Of a stretch of DNA of 64,000 nucleotides, positions 46,445-55,353 are shown piece by piece. The notes beneath the pieces were generated by a model. The model had not been told where the DNA came from, made no database searches, and saw nothing but the letters and a program-made list of their open reading frames with translations. Each line of letters opens with the position of its first letter. Positions within the stretch are counted from its first letter, which is position 1. The DNA comes from Epiperipatus broadwayi (lineage: Eukaryota; Onychophora; Udeonychophora; Euonychophora; Peripatidae): positions 20,085,254 through 20,149,253 of the forward strand of contig JAQFVV010006197.1 in the NCBI GenBank assembly GCA_028023455.1. The letters are read 5' to 3'. The position numbers and the translations under genes are program-made.

Positions 46445-47374
46445 TCATTCCAATATCTTCTTTCTCTCTAACTCTTGACCTGTCTCCAAAGAATGCAAAT
46501 ATACTGGTGATCCTCTATCATATCTATGTTGCTTTAACCTTGTATATATTGAATTCTTCATCTTATCTACATACTTACTTATAATCCTTTTATTCTTACA
46601 TTTCCTACAATTTATTTCATAAACTCCATTAATATATTTCTTTTCCCTACATATATACCTACCATTTAATATATCCAATACATTTTTCTTCCTTTTATTT
46701 ACCACTTTATAAATAATATTCTTCTTAAAAACTTTGCTAATTTTTCTAATAATATTATTAATTCCCTTCCCTATACTACCACCATTAACCTTTATCCCTA
46801 TATAATCCTTCCTTTCTCTTTCCTTTGTTTTCTTTTTTCCTTTTTCCTCTTTTTTATACATCTCTTCCACCTTTTTTATATTCTTTTTTGCTACCTCTTC
46901 TGGATATCCATTTTCCTTAAAATCCTTCTTTATCTTATCAATCTCTCTATCATACTCCTCTCCTTCATCACAATAATACTTTGCCCTATATACTTTAAAA
47001 CTTATAGCACTAACCTTATGCCTTACATCCAAATGTGAACCCCATCCCACTCCATTTTCACTACCCATTTTTCTATACACTGCAGTTTTCATTTCACATT
47101 TATTTCCCCTATATTTTTTCTTTATCTCTATATCTAAATATGTCAATCTATTATCTCTTTCCCATTCTGTTGCAAATTTTATATTCTTATCTAATTTATT
47201 TATATTATCTATAAACCTTTTTATTTGCCTTTCCCTTCTATTAAATATCAACAGGAAATCATCAACATACCTTTTCATTAATATTGGTGCATTCTCATCC
47301 CTTATCATTCCTTCTTCCATATCTTGCATATAAATTTCACTCAGTACCCCACTCAATGCACCTCTTATCAACAA
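46445..47374 (-). pseudogene. Penelope-like reverse transcriptase (C-terminal part) and GIY-YIG endonuclease
   Basis: This is a 309-codon open stretch. Residues 5-20 (GALSGVLSEIYMQDME) are the block before the active site. YVDD at 36-39 is the catalytic Asp pair of the reverse transcriptase, and LTYLDIEI (77-84) follows. After a very Lys/Glu-rich spacer (about 130-245), GVYEINC at 250-256 begins a GIY-YIG nuclease with paired Cys (CRKC). Arg279 and His283 (YTRLKQHRYD) are in the expected places, followed by YLHSLETGQE. The second motif, normally YIG, is replaced by IISKY, so the nuclease is probably dead. The first Met is not the real start: coding comes from the next entry through a frameshift. 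Confidence 0.8.
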
Positions 47375-47379
47375 TTTTT

Positions 47380-47419
47380 CTTTCAGTTTATAAAACTTCC
47401 TTTTAGTTTATAAAACTTC
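47380..47419 (-). repeat. 20-bp tandem duplication that breaks the Penelope ORF
   Basis: CTTTCAGTTTATAAAACTTC (47380-47399) and CTTTTAGTTTATAAAACTTC (47400-47419) are adjacent copies with one mismatch. Twenty bases shift the frame by two, exactly the offset between the two flanking ORFs. Removing either copy in thought restores continuity of the reverse transcriptase, so the duplication is the lesion. Confidence 0.9.
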
Positions 47420-47990
47420 TCATTTTTACAGCATAATGCTATTAAATCTTTTACTATCTCTATAGGTATATCTATTTCTTTTTCCCTATCCTCTTTATAT
47501 TTATTAATTGCCAAATAAATTGCTTTATCAACATCTATATTCATATACATAGACACTACATCCACCTTGAGCATCGTCAACCTATGTTTATTATATTCTT
47601 TTACTTTTTCCCTAATTTCCCTAACCAATTCCCTATTATTCTTTATATAAGTTTTACTATTTCTATCCATATATTTCCTAAACATCCCAGCTATCCATTT
47701 CGAACCCCTATCATAATATAATCCTCTCCCATTAATTACTGGTCTTAACAGTATACCCTCTTTATAAATCTTCAGCGCCCCATATATCCTTGCCACTTCA
47801 CACTCTTTACTAACTAAATTTTCTAATATTCCCCTATTTATTATTTTATTATTATATACACTTTTTCACTATCATATATATTTTATTTTTTATTATTCAT
47901 CCCTGTATCATCTTTTTTTATATCCATAAAATACTCTCCTTTAACAGCATCCTTTCCATTAGTAATTAATCTACAAGTACTTTGATCCTA
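47383..47990 (-). pseudogene. Penelope-like reverse transcriptase, N-terminal part
   Basis: The clear part is 47796-47383. ARIYGALKIYKEGILLRPV corresponds to the Y-G-L-P-K-I-H-K..LRP finger motif of Penelope-like reverse transcriptases. LKVDVVSMYMNIDVDKA carries the first catalytic Asp in the pattern D-V-x-S-M-Y-x-N-I. The frame starts with GTG at 47796 only because an arbitrary start was needed; the sense continues upstream (RGILENLVSKECEV) to a stop near 47845. A further family-like piece (ending KDAVKGEYFMDIKKDDTG, 47990-47890) lies in another frame. The N-terminus of the original protein is lost or unrecognisable. Confidence 0.7.
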
Positions 47991-48215
47991 CATTAAATGC
48001 AATATTAAAATGAGAAGAAACCAATGATGTAAAAATCATAAGACAAACACTGTTATTTATATATGGTAATAAAATCCGTTTTCTTTTCAATATTTTTTTT
48101 TTCTCCATCTATGTGTAAATCTATATAATATTTAAAACATCTTTTCTATTTTATAGTATATTTAATAATTCATTAACATATATTTCAATATCAAACGATT
48201 TATCATTGTGAACTT

Positions 48216-48216
<1 letters not shown>

Positions 48217-48260
<44 letters not shown>
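48217..48260. repeat. (TA)n microsatellite at the LTR element insertion site
   Basis: A run of about 22 TA dinucleotides ends exactly where the 5' LTR begins with TGTGACATT. The sequence just after the 3' LTR (58682-58690) is again ATATATATA, so the element probably inserted into a TA repeat. Confidence 0.9.
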
Positions 48261-48264
<4 letters not shown>

Positions 48265-51200
48265 ACATTACAATTTAGTCACTAGCTAAATTTATAGTAA
48301 TGTGCATGTAGAAAAGGTCAAACAAAATCATCATCACATTTTATATAACCATAAAAGAAGCTGTAGGGCATCCAAGTTCAAACCCTACAAGGTCCAGTTC
48401 TAAAAGCTTTAAACAGAGAAAGAATGGGTCAACAATTACATGCTTTACTTGTTTGTGTGTTGATAGAAAGGTAATACACACATTTAAACTATTTAATATT
48501 TAAATTTTCTGTTAAAAAGCAAAGTTATAATGCATACATATAGGCAATGTATGTGTAAATTATTTATTTGTTTTATATTTCAAATATTCAACATTTTAAC
48601 TTTCTTTAAAACTAAGCTATGCTTGATCAATTCTAACATTTTATTCTATACTTTTATTTTGCTTTTCTTTAATTATAAGTGGGATTTAAAAGTTACAGAT
48701 TTAATTAAATAATTGGGTTATAATTACTAAGCTAGCAATTATAGTATTTAAGGTTAGTTTATGAATGATTTGAAAGAATGAAGGATGTGTGTACATTACA
48801 TACAAAATTTTACATTTCCTAAATATTGAAAGAAAAGGAAGTATTAAATCTGTCAAATTATTTTTTTTGTACAATTTTTTTTGTTAAAAGAGGAAATCTG
48901 TTTAATCAGATATCGATCTTTGTAGCAATTTTTTTTTGTAAATGATTGTTTCACTTTGGAAGCTTATAATGGGTCAGAACTCTAAATTTTGAAATTGTCT
49001 TATCAAGATCTAAAGAAGGAAGCTCAAAGATTTGAAGTGTTACCTGGATGTTAAAAAGAAAAAGAAAAAACAAAAGAAAGGAAATAAGAATTGAGTCTAT
49101 TTTTTTTTTAAAACAAAAGTGTCTGGAAAAAGGATTAAACTTTTCAGTTGAAAAATCATTTAGTTGAAAATAAATTAGAGATCTAATTAAAACAAATTTG
49201 TCCAAAAATAGCAAGTGATGCTATCTCTGATTGGTTAAGTTAGCTAAAAATTGGATATAAAAAGCTGTCTTGAATTATTATTAAGTTTATTATTGTGATT
49301 GATTCAGATTATTAAACTATCATATTGAATGTTGAAAATATAAAAAATGGCTTGCTAGAAAAATTATATGTATATTCCATTTGCCGGACCATCTGGGGAA
49401 GCTGCACATCACATAGGAAAGAAAAGATGTGTCTAAAATAATATTCTACACCTTTCAACTGACCAGATAAATAAGATGTTTTTAATAGAAGGAAGAAAGC
49501 ATTCACCTGCATTCAAAGAAGATGAATTAATCTACTGATAAATATTAATCATCAAGTCCAATTAATTGTTCCAACAACTGATTTTAAACTCAAGAAAATT
49601 TATAAATGTGAAAACAACTGCTGTATTTCATCCACATGCTTGACAGGAAGAGAAGAAAAATTAATATAATGATTTCCAAATTGTCCACTAAAGCAAATAA
49701 CCTCAATAGAGTCATCATCATTAAATAGTTATACACCTCAAGAAAGAGATTGTTCCCACATAGTAGCTGCAGAAATATAGACAAGTTTGAACCCTTGGAA
49801 ATTCGCCACAAACAAAAGATCGGTAATATGACTTTTTATATCTATTTTCTTTATGATATCAGTCTTAATAAACATTTTAGCAATAAAGTGGTATATTTTA
49901 TTTAAAGAACTTTTAAAGACTATTCAGATCGATTAAAACAAGAATGTCTTACTAATAATAACTTTGAGCTTCATAAATGATCTTGAATGTATGAAAATTA
50001 TTTGTTTATTAATTTTACAATATTAATGTGTAAAACAATTTTTTTTTTATGGTGTTATGATTTTAGTTTTAACTAATATATTATTATTATTTTGGTTTTT
50101 AATAATATTTTGTTATTATGGGATAAAACACGCACATACATAATGATATTTTTATATGTGTATAATTGGGAGTGAATGTGAAATAATGAGTAGTATTAGA
50201 ATATTAGATTATTTTGTTTCAAGTTCAGTATAGATTTCAGCGCTTGGAAGAGAGGGGGAGAAAATAATTTAAAACTTGTTTCTAAAACTTGCTCTTTCAA
50301 TTTTACTAACATTTTTTTTTTACATTCTATTTACATGTTGGATTTTTAAAGTATGTGTGCTAATGAGCAGATAATATTTTTTTTCTTGAAATACTTTTCT
50401 CATGGAGTGAAAATCATGGTCAATGTGACGTCCAACTTAATACAAAATACATTTGAAGGGAAAGGGGGAAGAACTTAAAATTAATCTGAGGATTGTTATA
50501 TAATCAATTATTATTATTATTATTCATGTCAATTTTCATATTTATCTAGAAATTTTTATGTATATGTTAGAAATATGTAGTAATAAATATTAGTTTGTTT
50601 TATTAAACGAGGCGTATATATTTCATTAAGTGTAGTCTTTGTTAAGTGTGATTATTCATCATCATCAATGGTTGAATATTAGTTATTTAAGATATAAGTA
50701 AATATGCTAAAATTAAGCAATAATTATGAATTTCTTTATAAAATTTAGTTTTATGTTTAGGCTTAGTCCTAGAGCTGTAGTTGAAACCCTTGTCATTATT
50801 GTTATTATTATCATCATCATCATCGTCATCAACGTTTTAATTAATGAGCTGTTTAACTGTTTAAAGGCCATAAATAAATATTGATTTTATAATATTTAGT
50901 GATCTCTTAGTATTATTATAACCACATCCCATCATCTATTTCATGCAAGGATGAGTGAATTGCCATCCTAAATTAGTTATATATAATCTGAGCTAGTGAA
51001 CTTATAAAAATATTGAAACACATTTGTTATGTTAAGATCTGAGAAATGATTTATGTCCAATAAACTCCACTTTGGTTTAAAGATGTTTTACTTTTACCTA
51101 AATATTAGTGCTTATAGTGATATGGCTCAAAAAGCAAAATCTCTCAATTTTTATTAGAAATAAAGTACCAAAAAGGGATTCAAACCCGGTACATGTAAAA

Positions 51201-51529
51201 GGTTATTGGATATAACCGTGTCTAGATTCAGATAATCTAGTGGCGCCCTGCTAGACCATATTCACTTAGTATTTGTTTAAACATGCACTTAACATCAAAC
51301 CAAGAAATGAAAGTGGATAAAACCTACTGCCTGTATACCTGAGTTATATTTTATTGAATTACTAGTGTACTCACTTCACGTGATTTCATATACCTGAGTT
51401 ATAATACATTGCTATAATACTTGTTATAATAATTTGCTTATAATTATATTGATATTGTTATATTTTGAGAAATCTATATTTGAACCTTTACTTAGTTATT
51501 TCTATTTGAACTACTTTATTTATGTTACA
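48261..51529 (+). repeat. 5' LTR (3269 bp)
   Basis: Begins TGTGACATTACAATTTAGTC and ends ..TTTATGTTACA. It matches 55354-58681 apart from scattered point changes and small indels. Towards its end it has lost about 35-60 bp (including ATTCTATGGACTACTCAGG) that the 3' LTR and the inverted copy at 61.5 kb share. It holds only short spurious ORFs; the antisense 73-codon ORF at 49811-49590 is kept in all three LTR copies because the copies are so similar. TA-poor patches near 50750-50990 (TCATCATCATCATCGTCATC and around) may be regulatory but nothing specific is recognised. Confidence 0.85.
51165..51262 (-). other. tRNA-like hairpin region inside the LTR
   Basis: On the minus strand this part of the LTR contains GGTCTAGCAGGGCGCC, a strong hairpin CTAGATTATCTGAATCTAG, and CCGGGTTTGAATCCC, which resembles a tRNA T-arm with B-box, enclosed by GTACC/GGTAC. 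The same segment occurs at 58246-58343 and inverted at 61796-61890. It may be a tRNA-derived piece captured by the LTR. The spacing does not fit a complete tRNA. Confidence 0.4.
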
Positions 51530-51530
51530 A

Positions 51531-51548
51531 TGGACACCCAACTGGGGC
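51531..51548 (+). promoter_or_regulatory. Primer-binding-site-like sequence
   Basis: TGGACACCCAACTGGGGC begins two bases after the LTR end. It differs by a few changes (one inserted base, one substitution, one missing G) from the site complementary to the 3' end of tRNA-Lys used by several retroelements. Position and TGG start support a primer-binding site; the exact tRNA is unsure. Confidence 0.55.
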
Positions 51549-52855
51549 CTGATATTTTACCATATACCTGAAAAAGAGAGTCTATAGAATGATGGGAGAT
51601 GTGTGGTTAAAAATAGAGAAATTTTTTTTAGTAAAATTTTTTTTTTCAGTAAAAATTTTTTTTTGTCTTACAAAATTTTCTTGGCCAAACAGTCTTATTT
51701 TAGATGATGATGTTTAATATGATTTAATTTTTCATTGATGATGATAAAATGGGTACAGCCATAAAACAGCTTGTTTTTTTTTTATCAATTTTGAAAATAG
51801 AGATGAATATCACAACTTAAGACAAAGGTGAAATAAATAATAGATTTTTTTTTGTGGAACATTAAAATAATTTATTGCCAGATAGGATAGGCATAGTAAT
51901 AGTGATGAATTATGGAATAGTAGTCTCATGTGTGTTTGGGGAGTTCATTTTGTAAAAAGTCTATGATTTTAGAGGTTTGATTGGATGGTTGATCGTTGGA
52001 GTTTGGTTGGTTAGATTGCAGTTTTGATGATGAGTGGAGAGTTTTGTCATTGCCTTGAGAATGCTATGTATTTCGTGTAACTTATGAATGATCAAACCCA
52101 TTCACTGCTCCAACCCAATTTATATGTTATCTTTATTTTATCATGAAGCAGTTAACAGCAGACCTGCCATGATATCAGCCTATAAGTCTCCAAGAGAGAG
52201 AGCATGGCATAGTTTTCCAATCAAGTTTATATGTTATTCTTATTTTATCATGAAGCAGTTAACAGTAGTCCTGCCATGATATCAGCCTATAAGTCTCCAA
52301 GAGAGAGAGCAAGGTTTCGTTTTTGTAGTCTATAATAAGCAGGGCATTCCTTGATACTTGCCACATAAGACTCCAAGAGAGAGAGCAAGGCATAGTTTAT
52401 CTATTTTAGCCCCTAAGACTTAAAATACATCTTTTATTGCAACAGAGTTTGCTTCATTCAATCAAGGGTTGTGGTAGTTAATAGTGATCGAATTGGGATG
52501 ATCTTCTGAGTGCTCGTGATGCATTGTGTGATTATAGTGCTGTGACTGAATTCTTTTATTTATCTCAAGATTGTGAACTGCTAGTCATTCTGTGGACTGT
52601 CAATATCTGTCGGATTTCTGGGAGAATGGATGAATGTATAATTTGGGCTATTACAGACAGACATGCACTATATAGATTATTGTTGTGTAGTTCATTAAAT
52701 AAGGATATTAAAATTTTTTTTTGTTGTATTTGTAAATGCATAATAAGGTGAAAATCAAATCAGTCAGTTGGTCAGAATAGGTGTCAGACAGGGAGAAGAT
52801 GTGTGGATTTTTGATGGTCAGGGAAGTACAGATGGGATATATATAGTTTTATAAC
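51549..52855 (+). other. Long untranslated leader of the LTR element with tandem repeats
   Basis: About 1.3 kb between the primer-binding site and gag. It contains a 107-bp tandem repeat starting TTTATATGTTAT at 52119 and 52226, with a third partial copy ending at about 52395; each ends with CTCCAAGAGAGAGAGCA. Several ATGs and a 75-codon ORF at 52524-52751 precede gag but show no domain. The leader probably carries packaging signals, as in other LTR elements, but none is recognised. Confidence 0.6.
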
Positions 52856-54067
52856 ATGAGTGAACTAAATTATAGTATGGAAGAGGTTATGGAAGAGGAA
52901 GGTGCCCCAATACCAGGAATCAGTGATCGTTTTCATACTGAAGAAGAGGATGGGGAGGTTTTCTTAAAAACACAAGAGGAAAGAGAGGAAGTAGAGGAAG
53001 ATGCCTTTAATGTTAGTAGCAATAATACGGCCTCAAGTGTGGAAGTAGATGAGGAGTCAGAAGTGGGCCAGGCTCAAATAGCAAAGATGGCACCATCAGA
53101 CATGGACATGATAATGCAGATGCTCAGAAGTATGAGAGAAGATAGTAAGCAAAGTATGGTAAATCTAGAACAAAAGATAGAGAAAAATAATAAAAGTATG
53201 GTAAATCTAGAACAAAAGATGGAGAAAAATATAGAAAGTCTAAGAGAAGAGAGTAAGAAAAGTATAGAAAGTCTAGAACAAAAGATAGGTCAATCTGTAG
53301 AGAAAACTATAGAAAATTTGAGAGAAGATCTAAAAGCAAAGATAGATCAATCTATTGAAAACAACAGCCAAATGATCGTAGCCTTGGAAACTAAGATTGA
53401 AAAATCCCATATAGAGTACAAGAACAGGTTTACTTCATTAGAGGATAGGATAGAAGGAGTTTGTAGATCTATGGAAGTGGCAAAACAGGAGGGCTGTCAG
53501 GGACTGCAGTCATTAAAGGCTCAAGTGGAGCAGTCTATTGAAGAAAATAAGAGAGAGATTGACTTAGTTAGGAATGAGGTCCATGGTTTGGTCTCCCAAT
53601 CCATATCAGAATGCATAGAAAAGAATGCCGAAATAACTTCTGCAGGAATTCATATTAGATTAGAGGAGGTGGTAGCCAAAGTGGACTCATATAAGGAAGC
53701 CACCTTGAGCTGTGTAGATCAAACCCTCACTATGAAAAATAGGTTTAGTGGCTTAGAAAAGGAAATACGAGAAGTCTTGGCCAATGAGTGTGTACAGATG
53801 GACCAAAATCTTAGGAAAGAATTGGGGAAACAGATGGATAGCTTTAGGGAGGAGATAGTGAAAAGGGACAAATCAAGTTCTTTAGAAGAGGGACCCAGAA
53901 TAAATCAACATGAATTGGGTGTTATGTTGGAGAAGGTTGAGGAGAACCAGAAGGCGTATGTTATGGAATACATGAACCCCAAGATGGAAGATCTCTATCA
54001 GAAAATAGGGGAATTAAGAGATCGAGTTGATATAGGATTGCAGAGTCAGTCAAACCCAAAGTCGTGA
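52856..54067 (+). CDS. Gag of the LTR element, N-terminal coiled-coil part
   Basis: The 403-codon ORF starts at an ATG after the long leader. Residues 1-85 are acidic. From about residue 85 to 400 the product is a long coiled coil with repeated blocks of the type MVNLEQKIEKN and SLREESKKSIESLEQKIGQS and almost no aromatic residues, suggesting a rod that multimerises. The frame ends at a TGA (54065-54067), but the same frame is open immediately after it and continues into the capsid-like ORF at 54140, so the original gag was probably one protein of about 700 residues with this single stop inside. Structural rather than enzymatic role; it should act in cytoplasmic particles. A coiled-coil protein unrelated to gag cannot be excluded on sequence alone. 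Confidence 0.75.
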   Translation: MSELNYSMEEVMEEEGAPIPGISDRFHTEEEDGEVFLKTQEEREEVEEDAFNVSSNNTASSVEVDEESEVGQAQIAKMAPSDMDMIMQMLRSMREDSKQSMVNLEQKIEKNNKSMVNLEQKMEKNIESLREESKKSIESLEQKIGQSVEKTIENLREDLKAKIDQSIENNSQMIVALETKIEKSHIEYKNRFTSLEDRIEGVCRSMEVAKQEGCQGLQSLKAQVEQSIEENKREIDLVRNEVHGLVSQSISECIEKNAEITSAGIHIRLEEVVAKVDSYKEATLSCVDQTLTMKNRFSGLEKEIREVLANECVQMDQNLRKELGKQMDSFREEIVKRDKSSSLEEGPRINQHELGVMLEKVEENQKAYVMEYMNPKMEDLYQKIGELRDRVDIGLQSQSNPKS

Positions 54068-54139
54068 AGGCAAAATGATGTTAGCATCAGTCCAGATGAC
54101 TGTAGGGATAGCTCAGAACAGAGTCAGTCTGAGAAAAGG

Positions 54140-54967
54140 ATGCCTACTTTAGTTAAAAATCCACAAGTTAAAAAATTAGTAGATAGGGCTGACCATACCA
54201 GTAAAGATGAATATAGAGTAGGAGGGTCAATGACCTCAAATTTAATTAAAATTAAGGCCTTTAGTGGGGAAAGCAGGGAAAACCCCTTAGAGTATCTGTA
54301 TACGTTGGAAGAACTCTTTTCTGTGTGTAGGTTAAATGAACGGGAAAAGTTGGCCATTGCCTGTAACCATCTTTATGCCTATGCTAAGGAGTGGTGGCGG
54401 TCCCTGTTTGATAAGCCCACTACCTTTGGGGATTTTCGTTGTGTTATCTTAGCCTGTTTTTGGAGTGAAGATAGGCAGGACCAGGTGCGCTACCAGATCA
54501 CTCAGGAAAAGTACGGCAGTACCAAGGGTAGCTATACACAATTTTTCAGAGGGCAGGCAGTTAAGTTGAAAAGTCTGACTGCATTTCCTCTCTCAGAGCA
54601 CCAGATCCTGAGAATACTCCGACACAATCTTCCCCGAAACATTGAGCAAATGCTTATTGCTGCTGATTGCCGCAGTATAGAGGAAGCATCAGAAATCCTG
54701 GATGCTCTAGAAATTTCAGAGCTAGATTCAGAGAGTAGGCCCAAGAGCACCAAGGATAGGTATAGTTATAATGTCTCTAGTCTGAATCTAGGTGATCAGA
54801 CACGGGATCAGAATTTTGGTAGTTATAGATATAGGAATAATTATAGGGCTAGGCCTCCTAATCAATCCTGGGGAGATTCTGGGGATAGTGTTGTGAAGAA
54901 AGTAATTCCTAGAGACAAGCAATCCTCTACCAGTGGAATTACCACAGTGCTGAAAAAGCCAAAATGA
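54140..54967 (+). CDS. Gag of the LTR element, capsid-like part
   Basis: 275 codons from the first ATG after the in-frame stop; the frame is actually open from 54068. Residues about 34-190 resemble the retrotransposon gag (capsid) domain of Ty3-like elements: IKIKAFSGE..ENPLEYLYTLEELF, then the hallmark AKEWWRSL (82-89), TTFGDFRCVI, and the helical SYTQFFRGQAVKL..RILRHNLPRNIE. The tail (after 205) is Arg/Ser/Tyr/Asn-rich and probably binds nucleic acid; no CCHC zinc knuckle is seen. It assembles the particle that packages element RNA. It ends at TGA 54965-54967, where the pol remnant begins in the +1 frame. Confidence 0.8.
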   Translation: MPTLVKNPQVKKLVDRADHTSKDEYRVGGSMTSNLIKIKAFSGESRENPLEYLYTLEELFSVCRLNEREKLAIACNHLYAYAKEWWRSLFDKPTTFGDFRCVILACFWSEDRQDQVRYQITQEKYGSTKGSYTQFFRGQAVKLKSLTAFPLSEHQILRILRHNLPRNIEQMLIAADCRSIEEASEILDALEISELDSESRPKSTKDRYSYNVSSLNLGDQTRDQNFGSYRYRNNYRARPPNQSWGDSGDSVVKKVIPRDKQSSTSGITTVLKKPK

Positions 54968-55163
54968 AAAAAAAATAAAGATCTCAAAAGGGACTGAATG
55001 TATGTTTGCAATTTTATGCAGACCACCATATGATTTGAAAAAAAAAAAGCCATTCCAAATTACCAAGAAAATAGGAGAGAATGCCTTTATGCTTGCTGCT
55101 CTTGATGGGAATAAGGGGACCTATAATGCTAGGAGTTTGATCCCTTATACTTCAGCAGAATAG
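54968..55163 (+). pseudogene. Remnant of pol (integrase C-terminus)
   Basis: In the third frame, continuous past the gag stop, comes FAILCRPPYDLKKKKPFQI, then KKIGENAFMLAALDG and GTYNARSLIPYTSAE, ending at TAG 55161-55163. The KIGENA..L..LDG..YN...L.PY pattern is that of the C-terminal domain of Ty3-like integrases. Everything between gag and this tail (protease, reverse transcriptase, RNase H, integrase core) is missing, so an internal deletion of several kilobases is inferred. Confidence 0.6.
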
Positions 55164-55339
55164 CCTGGCAAAGATCTCCAAATAAATTACTTTTAGGTTT
55201 TCTAATGAAAAATATATTTACCAGTAGTTAATTTTTTTTTTTATATATATTATAAGTGTTTATTATTATTAGTGTATTTATTAGTTAGGATTTTTTTTTT
55301 AAAATATAGTTAAAACAAAAGTGCTGATGATTTTATCCG
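55164..55339 (+). other. 3' untranslated part of the LTR element interior
   Basis: About 175 bp of AT-rich sequence between the pol stop and the purine tract. No signal other than A/T runs is recognised. Confidence 0.5.
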
Positions 55340-55352
55340 AAGGGGGAGAAAG
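55340..55352 (+). promoter_or_regulatory. Polypurine tract
   Basis: AAGGGGGAGAAAG ends one base before the 3' LTR start TGTGCC. It is the plus-strand priming site expected at this position in LTR retrotransposons, and an unusual run of purines for this AT-rich window. Confidence 0.85.
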
Positions 55353-55353
55353 T

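Larger units (their letters stand above)
45430..48000 (-). mobile_element. Degraded Penelope-like element with GIY-YIG domain
   Basis: Minus-strand coding sequence for a Penelope-like reverse transcriptase followed by a GIY-YIG endonuclease runs from about 47990 down to 46346. About 0.8 kb of non-coding DNA follows, ending with a hammerhead-like motif (45536-45497) and AT-rich tail. Penelope-like elements encode just such an RT plus GIY-YIG protein and often carry hammerheads in their terminal repeats. A 20-bp duplication and several stops disable it. Only one end with a ribozyme is visible; the 5' end above 47990 runs into a (TA)n tract and the LTR element. Exact boundaries are uncertain. 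Confidence 0.8.

Noticed and set aside
49590-49811. 73-codon antisense ORF kept open in all three LTR copies
   Set aside because: The LTR copies are nearly identical, so an open frame in one is expected in all. The product is Leu/Met-rich with no domain.
52524-52751. 75-codon ORF in the LTR element leader
   Set aside because: Cys- and Ile-rich without a domain, located upstream of gag in an untranslated leader.
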